Of a stretch of DNA of 64,000 bases, positions 8,408 through 16,479 are shown piece after piece. The notes below the pieces were generated by a model. That model did no database searches and was not told the origin of the DNA. It saw only the letters and a program-made list of their open reading frames with translations. Position numbers and translations under genes: made by a program. Every line of letters starts with the position of its first letter. Position 1 is the stretch's first letter. Source of the stretch: Jiella endophytica (GTDB lineage: Bacteria > Pseudomonadota > Alphaproteobacteria > Rhizobiales > Rhizobiaceae); assembly GCF_004519335.1 (NCBI RefSeq), contig NZ_SOZD01000011.1, forward strand, positions 1 through 64,000, read 5' to 3'.

Positions 8408-9232
8408 TCACCCCGTCTCCGCGTTGCGCTGACGCAGCAGGCTTTCGGCCCGCTCCGCCCGCATGAATGTCTCGACGATCAGCGTCTCGTCGCTGGCAAC
8501 GCCGCGATAGCCGAGGAACGCGCCGTTGCGGCTGAACACCGGAGAACCCGTCATCGTCACGTGGAATTCCTCGCCGGCTGGCCCGCGATAGCAGAAGCGG
8601 AAATTGCGGAACGGCTGGTGTTCGTCGAGGAGCCGCCTGTGCCGGCCCCAGTGAGCGTCGGTCTCGAGGTCGATGCCGCAGGCCTCCCAGAGCGTGCGGC
8701 CGACGCTGCGCAGCGGATCCGACCACTCGGCCTGCTCGGAAAACACCGTGCCGAAGGCCATGCGATGCTCCGCGTCGGTCTCCCAGATCCAGTCCGACGT
8801 GGCCTCGACGATCTGCCGGAAGCGCTCCTCGCTCTCGCGCCGGGCATGGTTCTGTTCGGCTGCGGCGAGCTCGCGGATGACCGCCGGGACGAGCCGGGAC
8901 AGATTGTGCTTCAGGACGAGATCGCTGGCCCCGTCATGCATCAGCGAGACCGCGATCTCTTCGCCGACGGCGCCCGAAACGACGATCACCGGCATGTCGG
9001 GATCGGCCTTCTTGGCGGCGGCGAGAACGTCCGAGAAATGCGTGTTCGGCAGGTTGTAGTCGGAAAGGACGAGGTCCCAGCTTTCTTGCTCGAGCATCCG
9101 GCGTGCGGCATCGATGCGTTGCGCGTGGCCGAGCTTGGCCTCGAAGCGATGACGTTTCAGCTCGCGCTCGAGAAGCGCGGCGTCGTCCTCGTTGTCTTCG
9201 ATGATCAGGATGCGCGTCGTCGTTTCGCTCAT
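8408..9232 (-). CDS. Response regulator with receiver and PAS domains
   Basis: The product is 274 aa. Residues 5-125 are a receiver domain (ILIIEDNEDD acidic pair, LVLSDYNLP phosphoacceptor Asp, VSGA, lysine in LVLKHN). Residues 140-255 are a PAS domain beginning EERFRQIVEATSDWIWETD. There is no DNA-binding or enzymatic output domain, so it probably acts by protein contacts. Its ATG overlaps the stop of the receiver gene upstream (ATGA), and it is the last gene of an operon with the kinase at 9687-11537. Confidence 0.9.
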   Translation of the reverse strand: MSETTTRILIIEDNEDDAALLERELKRHRFEAKLGHAQRIDAARRMLEQESWDLVLSDYNLPNTHFSDVLAAAKKADPDMPVIVVSGAVGEEIAVSLMHDGASDLVLKHNLSRLVPAVIRELAAAEQNHARRESEERFRQIVEATSDWIWETDAEHRMAFGTVFSEQAEWSDPLRSVGRTLWEACGIDLETDAHWGRHRRLLDEHQPFRNFRFCYRGPAGEEFHVTMTGSPVFSRNGAFLGYRGVASDETLIVETFMRAERAESLLRQRNAETG

Positions 9233-9690
9233 GCCCGCGCTTCCTGGCGGCCGTGCCGACCTTCCGGAGATTCGTTGAGAGACAGCCAGTATTCGCCGAG
9301 ACGCCGCGCCGCCTCGACGAAGGCGTCGAAGTCGATCGGCTTGCGGACATAGCTGTTGCAGCCGAGCTGGTAGCCGCTGAGGAGGTCCTGCTCCTCGCGC
9401 GAGGAGGTCAGAAGAACGATCGGCAGGAGCTTGCCCCGCGCGTCGGTGCGAAGGCGTCGCAGCACCTCCAGCCCGTCGATGCGCGGCAGATTGAGATCGA
9501 GGAGAACGAGCTGCGGAGCCAGGGGCCCCTCCTCCGCCCGCGAGCCGATCCCGAGCAGATAGTCGAGCGCCTCGACGCCGTCGCGCGCGACGACGATCTC
9601 GGTGCGGATGCCGTTGCGGCGGAAGGCGCGGATGGTCAGGATCTCGTCGTCCGGATTGTCCTCGACGAGGAGGATCGGTTTTTCGCTCAT
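9229..9690 (-). CDS. Single-domain response regulator (Rcp1/CheY-like)
   Basis: The product is 153 aa, a lone receiver domain. It has [27 protein letters not shown] (phosphoacceptor Asp), LLTSSREEQD and SYVRKPID (conserved Lys). The long insert around residues 40-60 and the ASP-Leu-Asn-Leu-Pro motif resemble Rcp1, the partner of cyanobacterial phytochrome kinases. It overlaps the upstream kinase gene by 4 bases and the downstream REC-PAS gene by 4 bases, so all three are one translational unit. Confidence 0.92.
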   Translation of the reverse strand: MSEKPILLVEDNPDDEILTIRAFRRNGIRTEIVVARDGVEALDYLLGIGSRAEEGPLAPQLVLLDLNLPRIDGLEVLRRLRTDARGKLLPIVLLTSSREEQDLLSGYQLGCNSYVRKPIDFDAFVEAARRLGEYWLSLNESPEGRHGRQEARA

Positions 9691-11537
9691 TTGCCCGTCT
9701 TTCCCAGAGTGAAGAAGAAGCTGGCGCCCTGCCCCGGCGCTGCCTCCGCCCAGATCCGCCCGCCATGGCGGTTGACGATGCGCTGCACCGTCGCGAGGCC
9801 GACCCCCGTTCCGGCATAGTCTTCGCCGGCGTGGAGCCGCTGGAAGGCCCCGAACAGCCGGCCGGCATGTTCCATGTCGAAGCCGGCGCCGTTGTCGCGC
9901 ACGAAGTAGACCGGCCCGTCCTGGTCCCAGCGGGAGCCGACGGTCACCCTGGCGTCCTTGGTGCGGGCGGTGAACTTTGCCGCATTGCCGAGAAGGTTCT
10001 CGAGGACGATGCGCAACAGCCGGGCGTCGGCCTCCGCGACCAAGCCCGGCTGGACCTGCCATGCGACGGCGTGGTCCGGTTCGAGCGCCGAAATCACGCT
10101 GTTGGCAAGGTCGCTAACGTCGACGCTCTGCAGCCGCAATTCGCTGCGCGTCACCCGGGCAAGGCCGAGGAGATCGTCGATGAGCTGGCCCATCCGCTGG
10201 GCGGCGCTGCGGATCCGCTCGAGATAGCGCCGGCCTTCCGGGTCGAGAGCGTCGGAGTGGTCCTCGGCAAGGGCGAGGCTGAAGCCGTCGATCGAGCGCA
10301 ACGGGGTCCGCAGGTCGTGCGAGACCGAATAGGAAAAGGCTTCGAGCTCGCGGTTCACCGCGGCAAGGGCGCGATTGTCCACCTCCAGCCGTTCCGCGAG
10401 TTCCCACGCCTTGGCGTCCGCCTCCACCCGGCGTTGCCAGTGATAGGCGATCGCCAGCGAGGCAAGCGCCAGGACGGCAAGAGCGGCGGCGAGGAAACCG
10501 GCGAGGTCGGTGCGGCCTCCACCGGTCTTCGGAAGATCATGAAAGGCCACCGCATACCAGCGCGGCCGGATCGACCAGTCGGGATTGCCGGCGCTGGTCG
10601 ACCGGTCGACAGCGGCAAAGGCGAAGCGGCCCGTTCCGGTCGAGATCGTGCCGGCCGACTGGCCCTCGCCGCGCATTGCCGCCCAGGCGTCCGGATGCGC
10701 ATTGGCAAAGCTCAGATGCTCCCGGTCGGGATACATGAAGGCCCATTCGACCGAGGGGTCCGGGCCGAGGAGCCAGTAGCCGGCGCCGTTGACCAGCCAG
10801 ATCTCGCCGCCGCGGCCCGCCGCCTTGCGGTCGAGATCGTCGAGGAGATCATGGGCGTGATAGTTGAGGACCAGGATGCCACGCCGGCTGTCGCCGCTCG
10901 AATAGATCGGCACGGAGAAGCGGATCGTCGGCCGGATCGGCTCCTCGATCTTGCCGTGCTCGATGTTGAGATCCATCGGCGAGACGTAGGTGCTGCCGCG
11001 CGGCAGCCCGATGGTCGCCCTGAAATAGTAGCGCGTCGCCTTGTCCTGCATCCGCCGCCTGGCGAGCGCCGCGGCCTCACCCGCCCCGTTGACGTCGACG
11101 CGCACCACCTCGTGCCCAGACGCGTCGAGCACCCGGGCCGAATCGTAGCGGGTCTTGTGGTTGAGGAACTCGACGAACTGGCGTTCCAGCACCTCGCGAT
11201 TGGCCGGGGAAGCGTTGGTGAGCCAGGCCTGGAGGGCGCTGTCCTCGGCGAGGAAGCCGGCATCGGAGACGCCGTTGCTCAGATGGGCATTGACGTCGAC
11301 GACGGCGACGTCGACGATCTGTTCGAGACTTTTCAGCTGCAATTCGTCCCTTGCCGCCTGCTCGATCGTGAAGATCGCGGCGAAGGCGAGCGTTGCCAGG
11401 ATCGCCATCGGCGCGAATATGACCGCGGCCTTCCAGGCGATCGCCCCGGAGCCGGAGCCGCGCTTCGGCCACGCAAGGCGCGACAGGAGGCGGGACCGGA
11501 TACCGGCGAGGCGCGGCGGGGAGGTGGTGACGGTCAT
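9687..11537 (-). CDS. Membrane sensor histidine kinase
   Basis: The product is 616 aa. A membrane helix at about residues 33-58, an extracytoplasmic dCache-like sensor (about 60-345) and a second helix (about 346-368) come first. The HisKA domain has the phospho-accepting His in YSVSHDLRTPLRSIDGFS and the ATPase domain has N box LLGNAAKF, G1 DNGAGF and G2 GTGVGLATV. The HisKA type is the one found in phytochrome-like kinases, which fits the Rcp1-like receiver encoded directly downstream. The signal sensed is unknown. Confidence 0.92.
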   Translation of the reverse strand: MTVTTSPPRLAGIRSRLLSRLAWPKRGSGSGAIAWKAAVIFAPMAILATLAFAAIFTIEQAARDELQLKSLEQIVDVAVVDVNAHLSNGVSDAGFLAEDSALQAWLTNASPANREVLERQFVEFLNHKTRYDSARVLDASGHEVVRVDVNGAGEAAALARRRMQDKATRYYFRATIGLPRGSTYVSPMDLNIEHGKIEEPIRPTIRFSVPIYSSGDSRRGILVLNYHAHDLLDDLDRKAAGRGGEIWLVNGAGYWLLGPDPSVEWAFMYPDREHLSFANAHPDAWAAMRGEGQSAGTISTGTGRFAFAAVDRSTSAGNPDWSIRPRWYAVAFHDLPKTGGGRTDLAGFLAAALAVLALASLAIAYHWQRRVEADAKAWELAERLEVDNRALAAVNRELEAFSYSVSHDLRTPLRSIDGFSLALAEDHSDALDPEGRRYLERIRSAAQRMGQLIDDLLGLARVTRSELRLQSVDVSDLANSVISALEPDHAVAWQVQPGLVAEADARLLRIVLENLLGNAAKFTARTKDARVTVGSRWDQDGPVYFVRDNGAGFDMEHAGRLFGAFQRLHAGEDYAGTGVGLATVQRIVNRHGGRIWAEAAPGQGASFFFTLGKTGK

Positions 11538-11547
11538 CGCCGGGCCG

Positions 11548-12489
11548 TCATTCGCGCATGATCGGGCAATGCGTCTTCAGCGCATCGGCGATCTCGTCGA
11601 AGTGGAAGGGCTTGCGGAACACGCCGGTCGCGGCGCGCGGGCCGACGAGGTCCTTCCAGCGCGGCAGCGGCCGCTGCTCGGTCTCGATCTCGCCGGAAAC
11701 GACGAAGATCGGCAGCGACGCCGTCTCCACCCGCTCGCGCAGCCGCCAGATCAGATAGTGGCCGCCGCCGTTCGGCATCAGATAGTCGGTGATGACGGCA
11801 TGCGGCTCTTCGCGGATCGCGGTGCGATAACCGTCGATGCCGTTGTCGGCGACGAAGACGGTGGCCTTCAGCTTCTGCAGCCGCGAGCGCATGGCGGTGA
11901 TCATGTGGAGGTCGTCGTCGACGAGGAGGATCCTCGGTCCGGCCGCCGGCAGAGTCGCGGCATTCGAGCCCGGCATGCGTGCGCTGGCCGGATCGAGCGA
12001 GGTCGGCGGCGATTCGAGGCTCAGAAGGTCGGCGAGGATCGCGTGGATATTGCTCCAGGCGTCGGAGTTCTTGGGAACGAGATAGGCGCCGATCGCCTCA
12101 CAGCGCTCGCTCGTCTCGTTGTCGCTGCGCCCGGTCAGGACGATGACGTTCATCGCCGGCATGCGGGAATTCAGGAGCTTCTCGCAGACCTTGAAGCCGT
12201 CGACCTCGGGCATCGAGATGTCGACGATCAGGACGTCGGGAAAATTGTTGCGGCTTCTCAGAATGGCCTGCAACCCGCCTTCCGCGGTGACGACGTCGAG
12301 GCCCAGCCGGCGGCAGCGCGTCGAGATGGCGCGGACGATCCCGGGATCGTCGTCGACCACCATCACCTTCGGCGGTGCGGTATCGACCTCGTCCTTGAAG
12401 GCGTCGCGGGCATTCAGTGCGATCGCCGGAATGGCGCGGGTGTAAAGGCCGCCATTCGTCGGGTGATTCATCGCCATCATCAATTCCAT
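11548..12489 (-). CDS. Tandem receiver-domain protein
   Basis: The product is about 313 aa with two complete receiver domains. The first (about residues 40-155) has VMVVDDDPG and LIVDISMPEVDG. The second (about 185-305) has ILLVDDDLHM and VITDYLMPNGGG, with the conserved Lys in FRKPFHFDE. There is no output domain. Both phosphoacceptor aspartates and both lysines are kept, so it could act as a phosphate branch point or sink. The ATG at 12489 has its AGGGA too close; ATG codons at 12480 and 12477 are better spaced. Confidence 0.88.
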   Translation of the reverse strand: MELMMAMNHPTNGGLYTRAIPAIALNARDAFKDEVDTAPPKVMVVDDDPGIVRAISTRCRRLGLDVVTAEGGLQAILRSRNNFPDVLIVDISMPEVDGFKVCEKLLNSRMPAMNVIVLTGRSDNETSERCEAIGAYLVPKNSDAWSNIHAILADLLSLESPPTSLDPASARMPGSNAATLPAAGPRILLVDDDLHMITAMRSRLQKLKATVFVADNGIDGYRTAIREEPHAVITDYLMPNGGGHYLIWRLRERVETASLPIFVVSGEIETEQRPLPRWKDLVGPRAATGVFRKPFHFDEIADALKTHCPIMRE

Positions 12490-12549
12490 TCCCTCACATC
12501 AGTCGTCAGATCGCTGAAATCCTCACAGGCATCGGCGCTTTCCGGCCCC

Positions 12550-13266
12550 TCATGGGCGGGAGAGTTGCAAGACGAAGGCTGCGCCAGTGTCCTTCTGCTT
12601 GATGACGAGGCTTCCGCCGGCGCGGGCCAGGACGATGCCGGCGAAGCGTTGGCGGAAGGTCTTCGGCTCGACCCGCATCAGCTCGGTGCCGCCGAGGAGT
12701 TCGGACGGCGTCCAGCCCTCGCCCCGCCACAGGCAGAGCTGCAGTTTCAAGGTGTCGAGATCGAGCGGCACGCCGATGCGGATGGTGTCGCGCCGCGACG
12801 CCGAACGGCAGAGATCGTTGAGCAGCGCCACGACGGCCTCGCGGAAGGACCCGGCGTCGCAGAGACAGACCGGCGGCTCTGGCGGGCCGAGAAACTGCAC
12901 CTCGATGCCCCAGCGCGCCGCGATGGTTTCGATGTTCGGCCGCAGATCCTCGATCAGCGCGGCGACGTCGATCTCGGCCGGCGGGCGGCCGGCGGGGTCG
13001 TCAAGCTCCACCTTGAGGAACTCCAGCGTTCCGAGCAGCGTCTCGACGTCCCAGACCCGGTCGTGGACGAGACCGAGCAGTTCGGCACTGTCGCCCGTTT
13101 CGTTGGGTTCGAGTTCTTCCCTGACGATGCTGGCAAATTCCGAGATCACCGCCAGCGGCGTCCTGCAGTCGTGGCAGAACGCCTTGACCATCGCCGTGGT
13201 GAGGATCGGATCGGCGGAATCGGGTGCCAGGCCACGCGGCCCGGCGATCTCCTGGGTCAGGCTCAT
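12550..13266 (-). CDS. Histidine kinase-like protein with degenerate ATPase domain
   Basis: The product is 238 aa. Residues 22-95 look like a HisKA dimerisation domain with a candidate His in AFCHDCRTPLAVISEF. The second half has the length of a HATPase domain, but only a degraded N box (EAVVALLNDLC) is seen and no DNGxGI or GxGxGL glycine boxes. It therefore probably cannot bind ATP and may be a ChpT-like phosphotransferase or a pseudokinase. Its ATG overlaps the stop of the receiver gene upstream. Confidence 0.75.
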   Translation of the reverse strand: MSLTQEIAGPRGLAPDSADPILTTAMVKAFCHDCRTPLAVISEFASIVREELEPNETGDSAELLGLVHDRVWDVETLLGTLEFLKVELDDPAGRPPAEIDVAALIEDLRPNIETIAARWGIEVQFLGPPEPPVCLCDAGSFREAVVALLNDLCRSASRRDTIRIGVPLDLDTLKLQLCLWRGEGWTPSELLGGTELMRVEPKTFRQRFAGIVLARAGGSLVIKQKDTGAAFVLQLSRP

Positions 13267-13670
13267 TGCGCGCGTCCTTCCGGCTGTGCGTCGACGAGAT
13301 CGGCAACGGCGGCGATGGCGCCGGGCCGGAACGGCTTGGTGATCGGCGGCAGCATCCTCAGGCCGCAATCCTCGCCGGCGAGCGCCAGCTCGGCGAGATC
13401 GCTCTGGCTCTTGCCGCTGATCAGCTGGACCCAGGCATTGCAGTGAATTTCGGCGAGCGCGTCGAAGGGATCGGCCTCCTCGGTGTCGGGAAGCGAGGCA
13501 TCCAGAAAGATCAGCGCCGGCCTGACCCGGCGGAGCGCGTCTTCGAGTTCGGCAAGCGAGACACAGGCGATGGTGTTCAGACCCCGCCGTTCCAGCGGGC
13601 GGCGGATGATGCGAAGAACGTCCGGATCGTCGTCGACGATGATGCAGACGGCCGTCTCGGCCTGGGTCAT
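13263..13670 (-). CDS. Single-domain response regulator
   Basis: The product is 135 aa, one receiver domain with IIVDDDPDVL, LIFLDASLPD and PPITKPFRPG. It sits between the hybrid kinase upstream and the kinase-like phosphotransfer protein downstream with 4-base overlaps on both sides. A phosphorelay among the three products is the simplest reading. Confidence 0.88.
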   Translation of the reverse strand: MTQAETAVCIIVDDDPDVLRIIRRPLERRGLNTIACVSLAELEDALRRVRPALIFLDASLPDTEEADPFDALAEIHCNAWVQLISGKSQSDLAELALAGEDCGLRMLPPITKPFRPGAIAAVADLVDAQPEGRAQ

Positions 13671-15871
13671 GGCATTGCTCCTTCACGCACGGCCGGATTG
13701 TCGCCCGAAGATCGGGACGCGACCTCGCCAGGCGCCGACGCGGCATCGCCGTCGCCCAGAACGGTCCGCAGCATCGTCGCCAGTTCGCTCTGCCGGTAGG
13801 GCTTGCGCAGGATCCACTCCGGCGTCCCCTTGGCGAGCTTTTCGAATTCCTCGGTGTAGCCGGTGGTCAGCAGCACCCGGATGCCGGGCCGCATCGCCCG
13901 CGCCTGCTCGACCAGTCGCAGGCCGTTGGTCCCGCCGGGCAGGATCAGGTCGGAGAACAGAAGGTCGATCTTTGCCGGCGCTTCGAGGACGCGCAGCGCC
14001 GAGGCGGCATCCTCCGCTTCGGTCACGCGATAACCGAGCTTGCCGAGCAACCGGGCGACGAAATTGCGCACATCCTCCTCGTCCTCGACGAGGAGGATGC
14101 TTTCCGATCCGGTCGGCAGCGATCTCCGGCGGGCGGGAGCGGCAGCCTCCTTCGCCGCTTCTGCCGCGACCGGCAGGAAGAGGCTGACGACCGTGCCCGC
14201 CCCGAGGGCGCTTTCGATGGCGACATGGCCACCGGACTGTTTGACGAAGCCGTAGACCATCGCCAGTCCGAGGCCCGACCCCCGGCCGACGGCCTTGGTG
14301 GTGAAGAACGGCTCGAAGGCCTTGGCGAGAACCTCGGGGCTCATGCCGGTGCCGGTGTCGGCGACCCGCACCTCGATGTAGTCGCCGGCCGAAAGCTCGG
14401 CCGGCAATGCCGGGTCACCGGCAGCAAACGATTGCGTCGCGATCGACAGCGTGCCGCCCTCCGGCATGGCGTCGCGGGCGTTCACCGCGAGGTTGATCAG
14501 CGCCGATTCGAAGATCGCCCGGTCGACCATCGCCTGCCGCGATCCTGCCCTGTCAGCGATGGCAACGTCGATCTGCTCGCCGAGGGTGCGGTTCAGCATG
14601 TCGGCGAGCGAGGTGATCGACTGGGAGATCGCCACCGGCTCCGGCCGCAGCGCCTGGCGCCGGCCGAAGGCGAGCAGCCGCTGCGTCAGAAGCGCGCCGC
14701 GTTCGGCGCCTTTGATGACAAGGTCGAGAAGCGGACGATGCGCCACGTCCAGGTCTTCCTCGAGCAGGATCTCGGCATTGCCGAGGATGACGGCGAGGAT
14801 GTTGTTGAAGTCGTGGGCGATGCCGCCGGTCAGGTGGCCGATCGCCTCCATTTTCTGGGCCTGGCGGAACTGCGCTTCGAGATCGAGCCGCTCGGTCGCG
14901 TCGGAAATGACACCGACATGATGGGTGATCCGCCCCTCGCCGTCGCGGATCGGCGAAATCGAGAGATCGGACTGGAACTCGCTGCCATCGCGCCGGTAAT
15001 TGAGGATCGTCGTCTGGATCGACCGGCCGTCGCGGCACGCCTCGCCGAGTTCCTGCACGGTCGATCGATCGGTCTCGGGCCCCTGCAGAAAGCGCGGATT
15101 CCTGCCCAGCGCCTCGGCACTGCTGTAGCCGGTGAGTTCCTCGAAGGCCGGATTGACGTAGATCAGCGGCTCGCCGGTCCGCCGGGCGCTGGTGATCATC
15201 ACGCCCTGGTCGAGCGCTTCGAGCGCCTGGTTGCGGAGCGCCAGAATGGCGTCGGTGCGCCGCCGCTCCCATGCCGAGGCGACGACATAGGCAAGGCTGC
15301 CGACGAAATCCGTCAGGGTTTCGTCGCGGCCGTCGAAACCCTCCCGGCGCAAGAGGGCGATCACCCCGGCGCGCTGCAGCCGCGGGCCGATCGGGAAGGC
15401 CAGCCCGTGCCGGCCGGAAAGCTCGGCGGCGAGCGCGGTCGCCAGCATCGGGCCGTCGAAGAAGACGGCACCCTCGCCGGACAGGCTTTCATAGAGGGGG
15501 CGGCAAACCGCCGCGGGAAACGCTCTGGCATCGGCATCCCGCGCCACCTCGCCTGCGCCGCTCACGAGGCGCAACGTCCGCCGGTCGCCGGAGAGCTCGA
15601 AGATCGCGACGCCATCGGCGGCGGAGACGTTGGCGAGAAGCTCCGCCGCACGGTCGACAAGAAGCGACGGATCGCCGCCGTCGAGTGCCACCTGCATGAT
15701 TTCGGCAAGGCCCCGCCACTGACCGCCCGGAGCGGGTCGGCCGGGAGCTGGCGATGCTTCGGGGCAGCGCTTGGCGACGCTGCGGTCCGGCTCGTTGCCC
15801 CGGCCGCCAGCGAAGCAGGCGATGCAATCGCCCTCTCGCTCGTCATCTCGTGCCTGGTTGGCAAACCGCAT
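13667..15871 (-). CDS. Soluble hybrid histidine kinase: GAF, LOV-like PAS, HisKA, HATPase, REC
   Basis: The product is 734 aa with no membrane helix. A GAF-like domain covers about 55-205. A PAS domain of the LOV type covers about 211-335; it has [13 protein letters not shown] and [18 protein letters not shown]. The motif that normally reads GRNCRFLQG is GRNPRFLQG at residues 256-264. The flavin-adduct cysteine is thus a proline (residue 259). Then come HisKA with the His in [14 protein letters not shown], an ATPase domain ([29 protein letters not shown]), and a C-terminal receiver with [12 protein letters not shown]. The first gene of a REC and phosphotransfer operon. Confidence 0.9.
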   Translation of the reverse strand: MRFANQARDDEREGDCIACFAGGRGNEPDRSVAKRCPEASPAPGRPAPGGQWRGLAEIMQVALDGGDPSLLVDRAAELLANVSAADGVAIFELSGDRRTLRLVSGAGEVARDADARAFPAAVCRPLYESLSGEGAVFFDGPMLATALAAELSGRHGLAFPIGPRLQRAGVIALLRREGFDGRDETLTDFVGSLAYVVASAWERRRTDAILALRNQALEALDQGVMITSARRTGEPLIYVNPAFEELTGYSSAEALGRNPRFLQGPETDRSTVQELGEACRDGRSIQTTILNYRRDGSEFQSDLSISPIRDGEGRITHHVGVISDATERLDLEAQFRQAQKMEAIGHLTGGIAHDFNNILAVILGNAEILLEEDLDVAHRPLLDLVIKGAERGALLTQRLLAFGRRQALRPEPVAISQSITSLADMLNRTLGEQIDVAIADRAGSRQAMVDRAIFESALINLAVNARDAMPEGGTLSIATQSFAAGDPALPAELSAGDYIEVRVADTGTGMSPEVLAKAFEPFFTTKAVGRGSGLGLAMVYGFVKQSGGHVAIESALGAGTVVSLFLPVAAEAAKEAAAPARRRSLPTGSESILLVEDEEDVRNFVARLLGKLGYRVTEAEDAASALRVLEAPAKIDLLFSDLILPGGTNGLRLVEQARAMRPGIRVLLTTGYTEEFEKLAKGTPEWILRKPYRQSELATMLRTVLGDGDAASAPGEVASRSSGDNPAVREGAMP

Positions 15872-16479
15872 CGAAGCCTCTGCAGCGAAAGCCGGAAATT
15901 CGCCTGAGCATCTTACCTCAAGACATTACAACAGTCCGACTACCTCGTAATAAATCTGGTTTTAACATTCGATAAAAATCAAAACAACACCCGGTTTTTT
16001 ATAGAATAGACGGATAAATATGAACTTATACAGGCATAATGTTCAGCGCCATGGATGATCAACTGTTTGTTCTGACTTGTGGAGGTTTGCCACGCTGGAG
16101 CATGCCGCTGGGCGATGCAGGGGCTGTCGGACGGGCCGCGGCGGGCAGCTTCCGACGGTGACCCGGCAACCGCATTCATCCATGCCGGTAGAGGTCGGCA
16201 GAATCTTCACCGAGATCGGCACCATGGTGCAAGCCGTCACAGCATTGCGCTGGCAATTGGCAGGGCCGCCAAATCGATCACCCTCCCGTATGAAATCAAA
16301 AACAATATTTCTTTTGAAGCAGGCTTGAACCCGCGAAGTATTTTCCATGTCAATCTTACAGGACAGATACGTTATGGAGGCTTGAAAGGGCGTTGATCTT
16401 GGGGAGGAGCGCGGGCCGGAACGAGGCGCCGACGGCGGTAGACGGGAAACGTCGCACCACCGAGCGGCGAAGCGGCGGC
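15872..16479. other. 608-base divergent intergenic region, partly AT-rich
   Basis: Bases 15,900-16,070 are far richer in A/T than the surroundings and end in TTTTTTATAG-type sequence. This is where promoters for the two divergent kinase genes should lie. Short frames of about 100 codons exist on both strands at 16,040-16,400 but match nothing I know. GGGGAGGAGC at 16,401-16,410 is a ribosome-site-like sequence with no good start nearby. Confidence 0.45.

Noticed and set aside
16040-16400. Short frames between the two divergent kinase genes
   Set aside because: About 100 codons on each strand with no ribosome site and no recognisable motif. Listed as intergenic.
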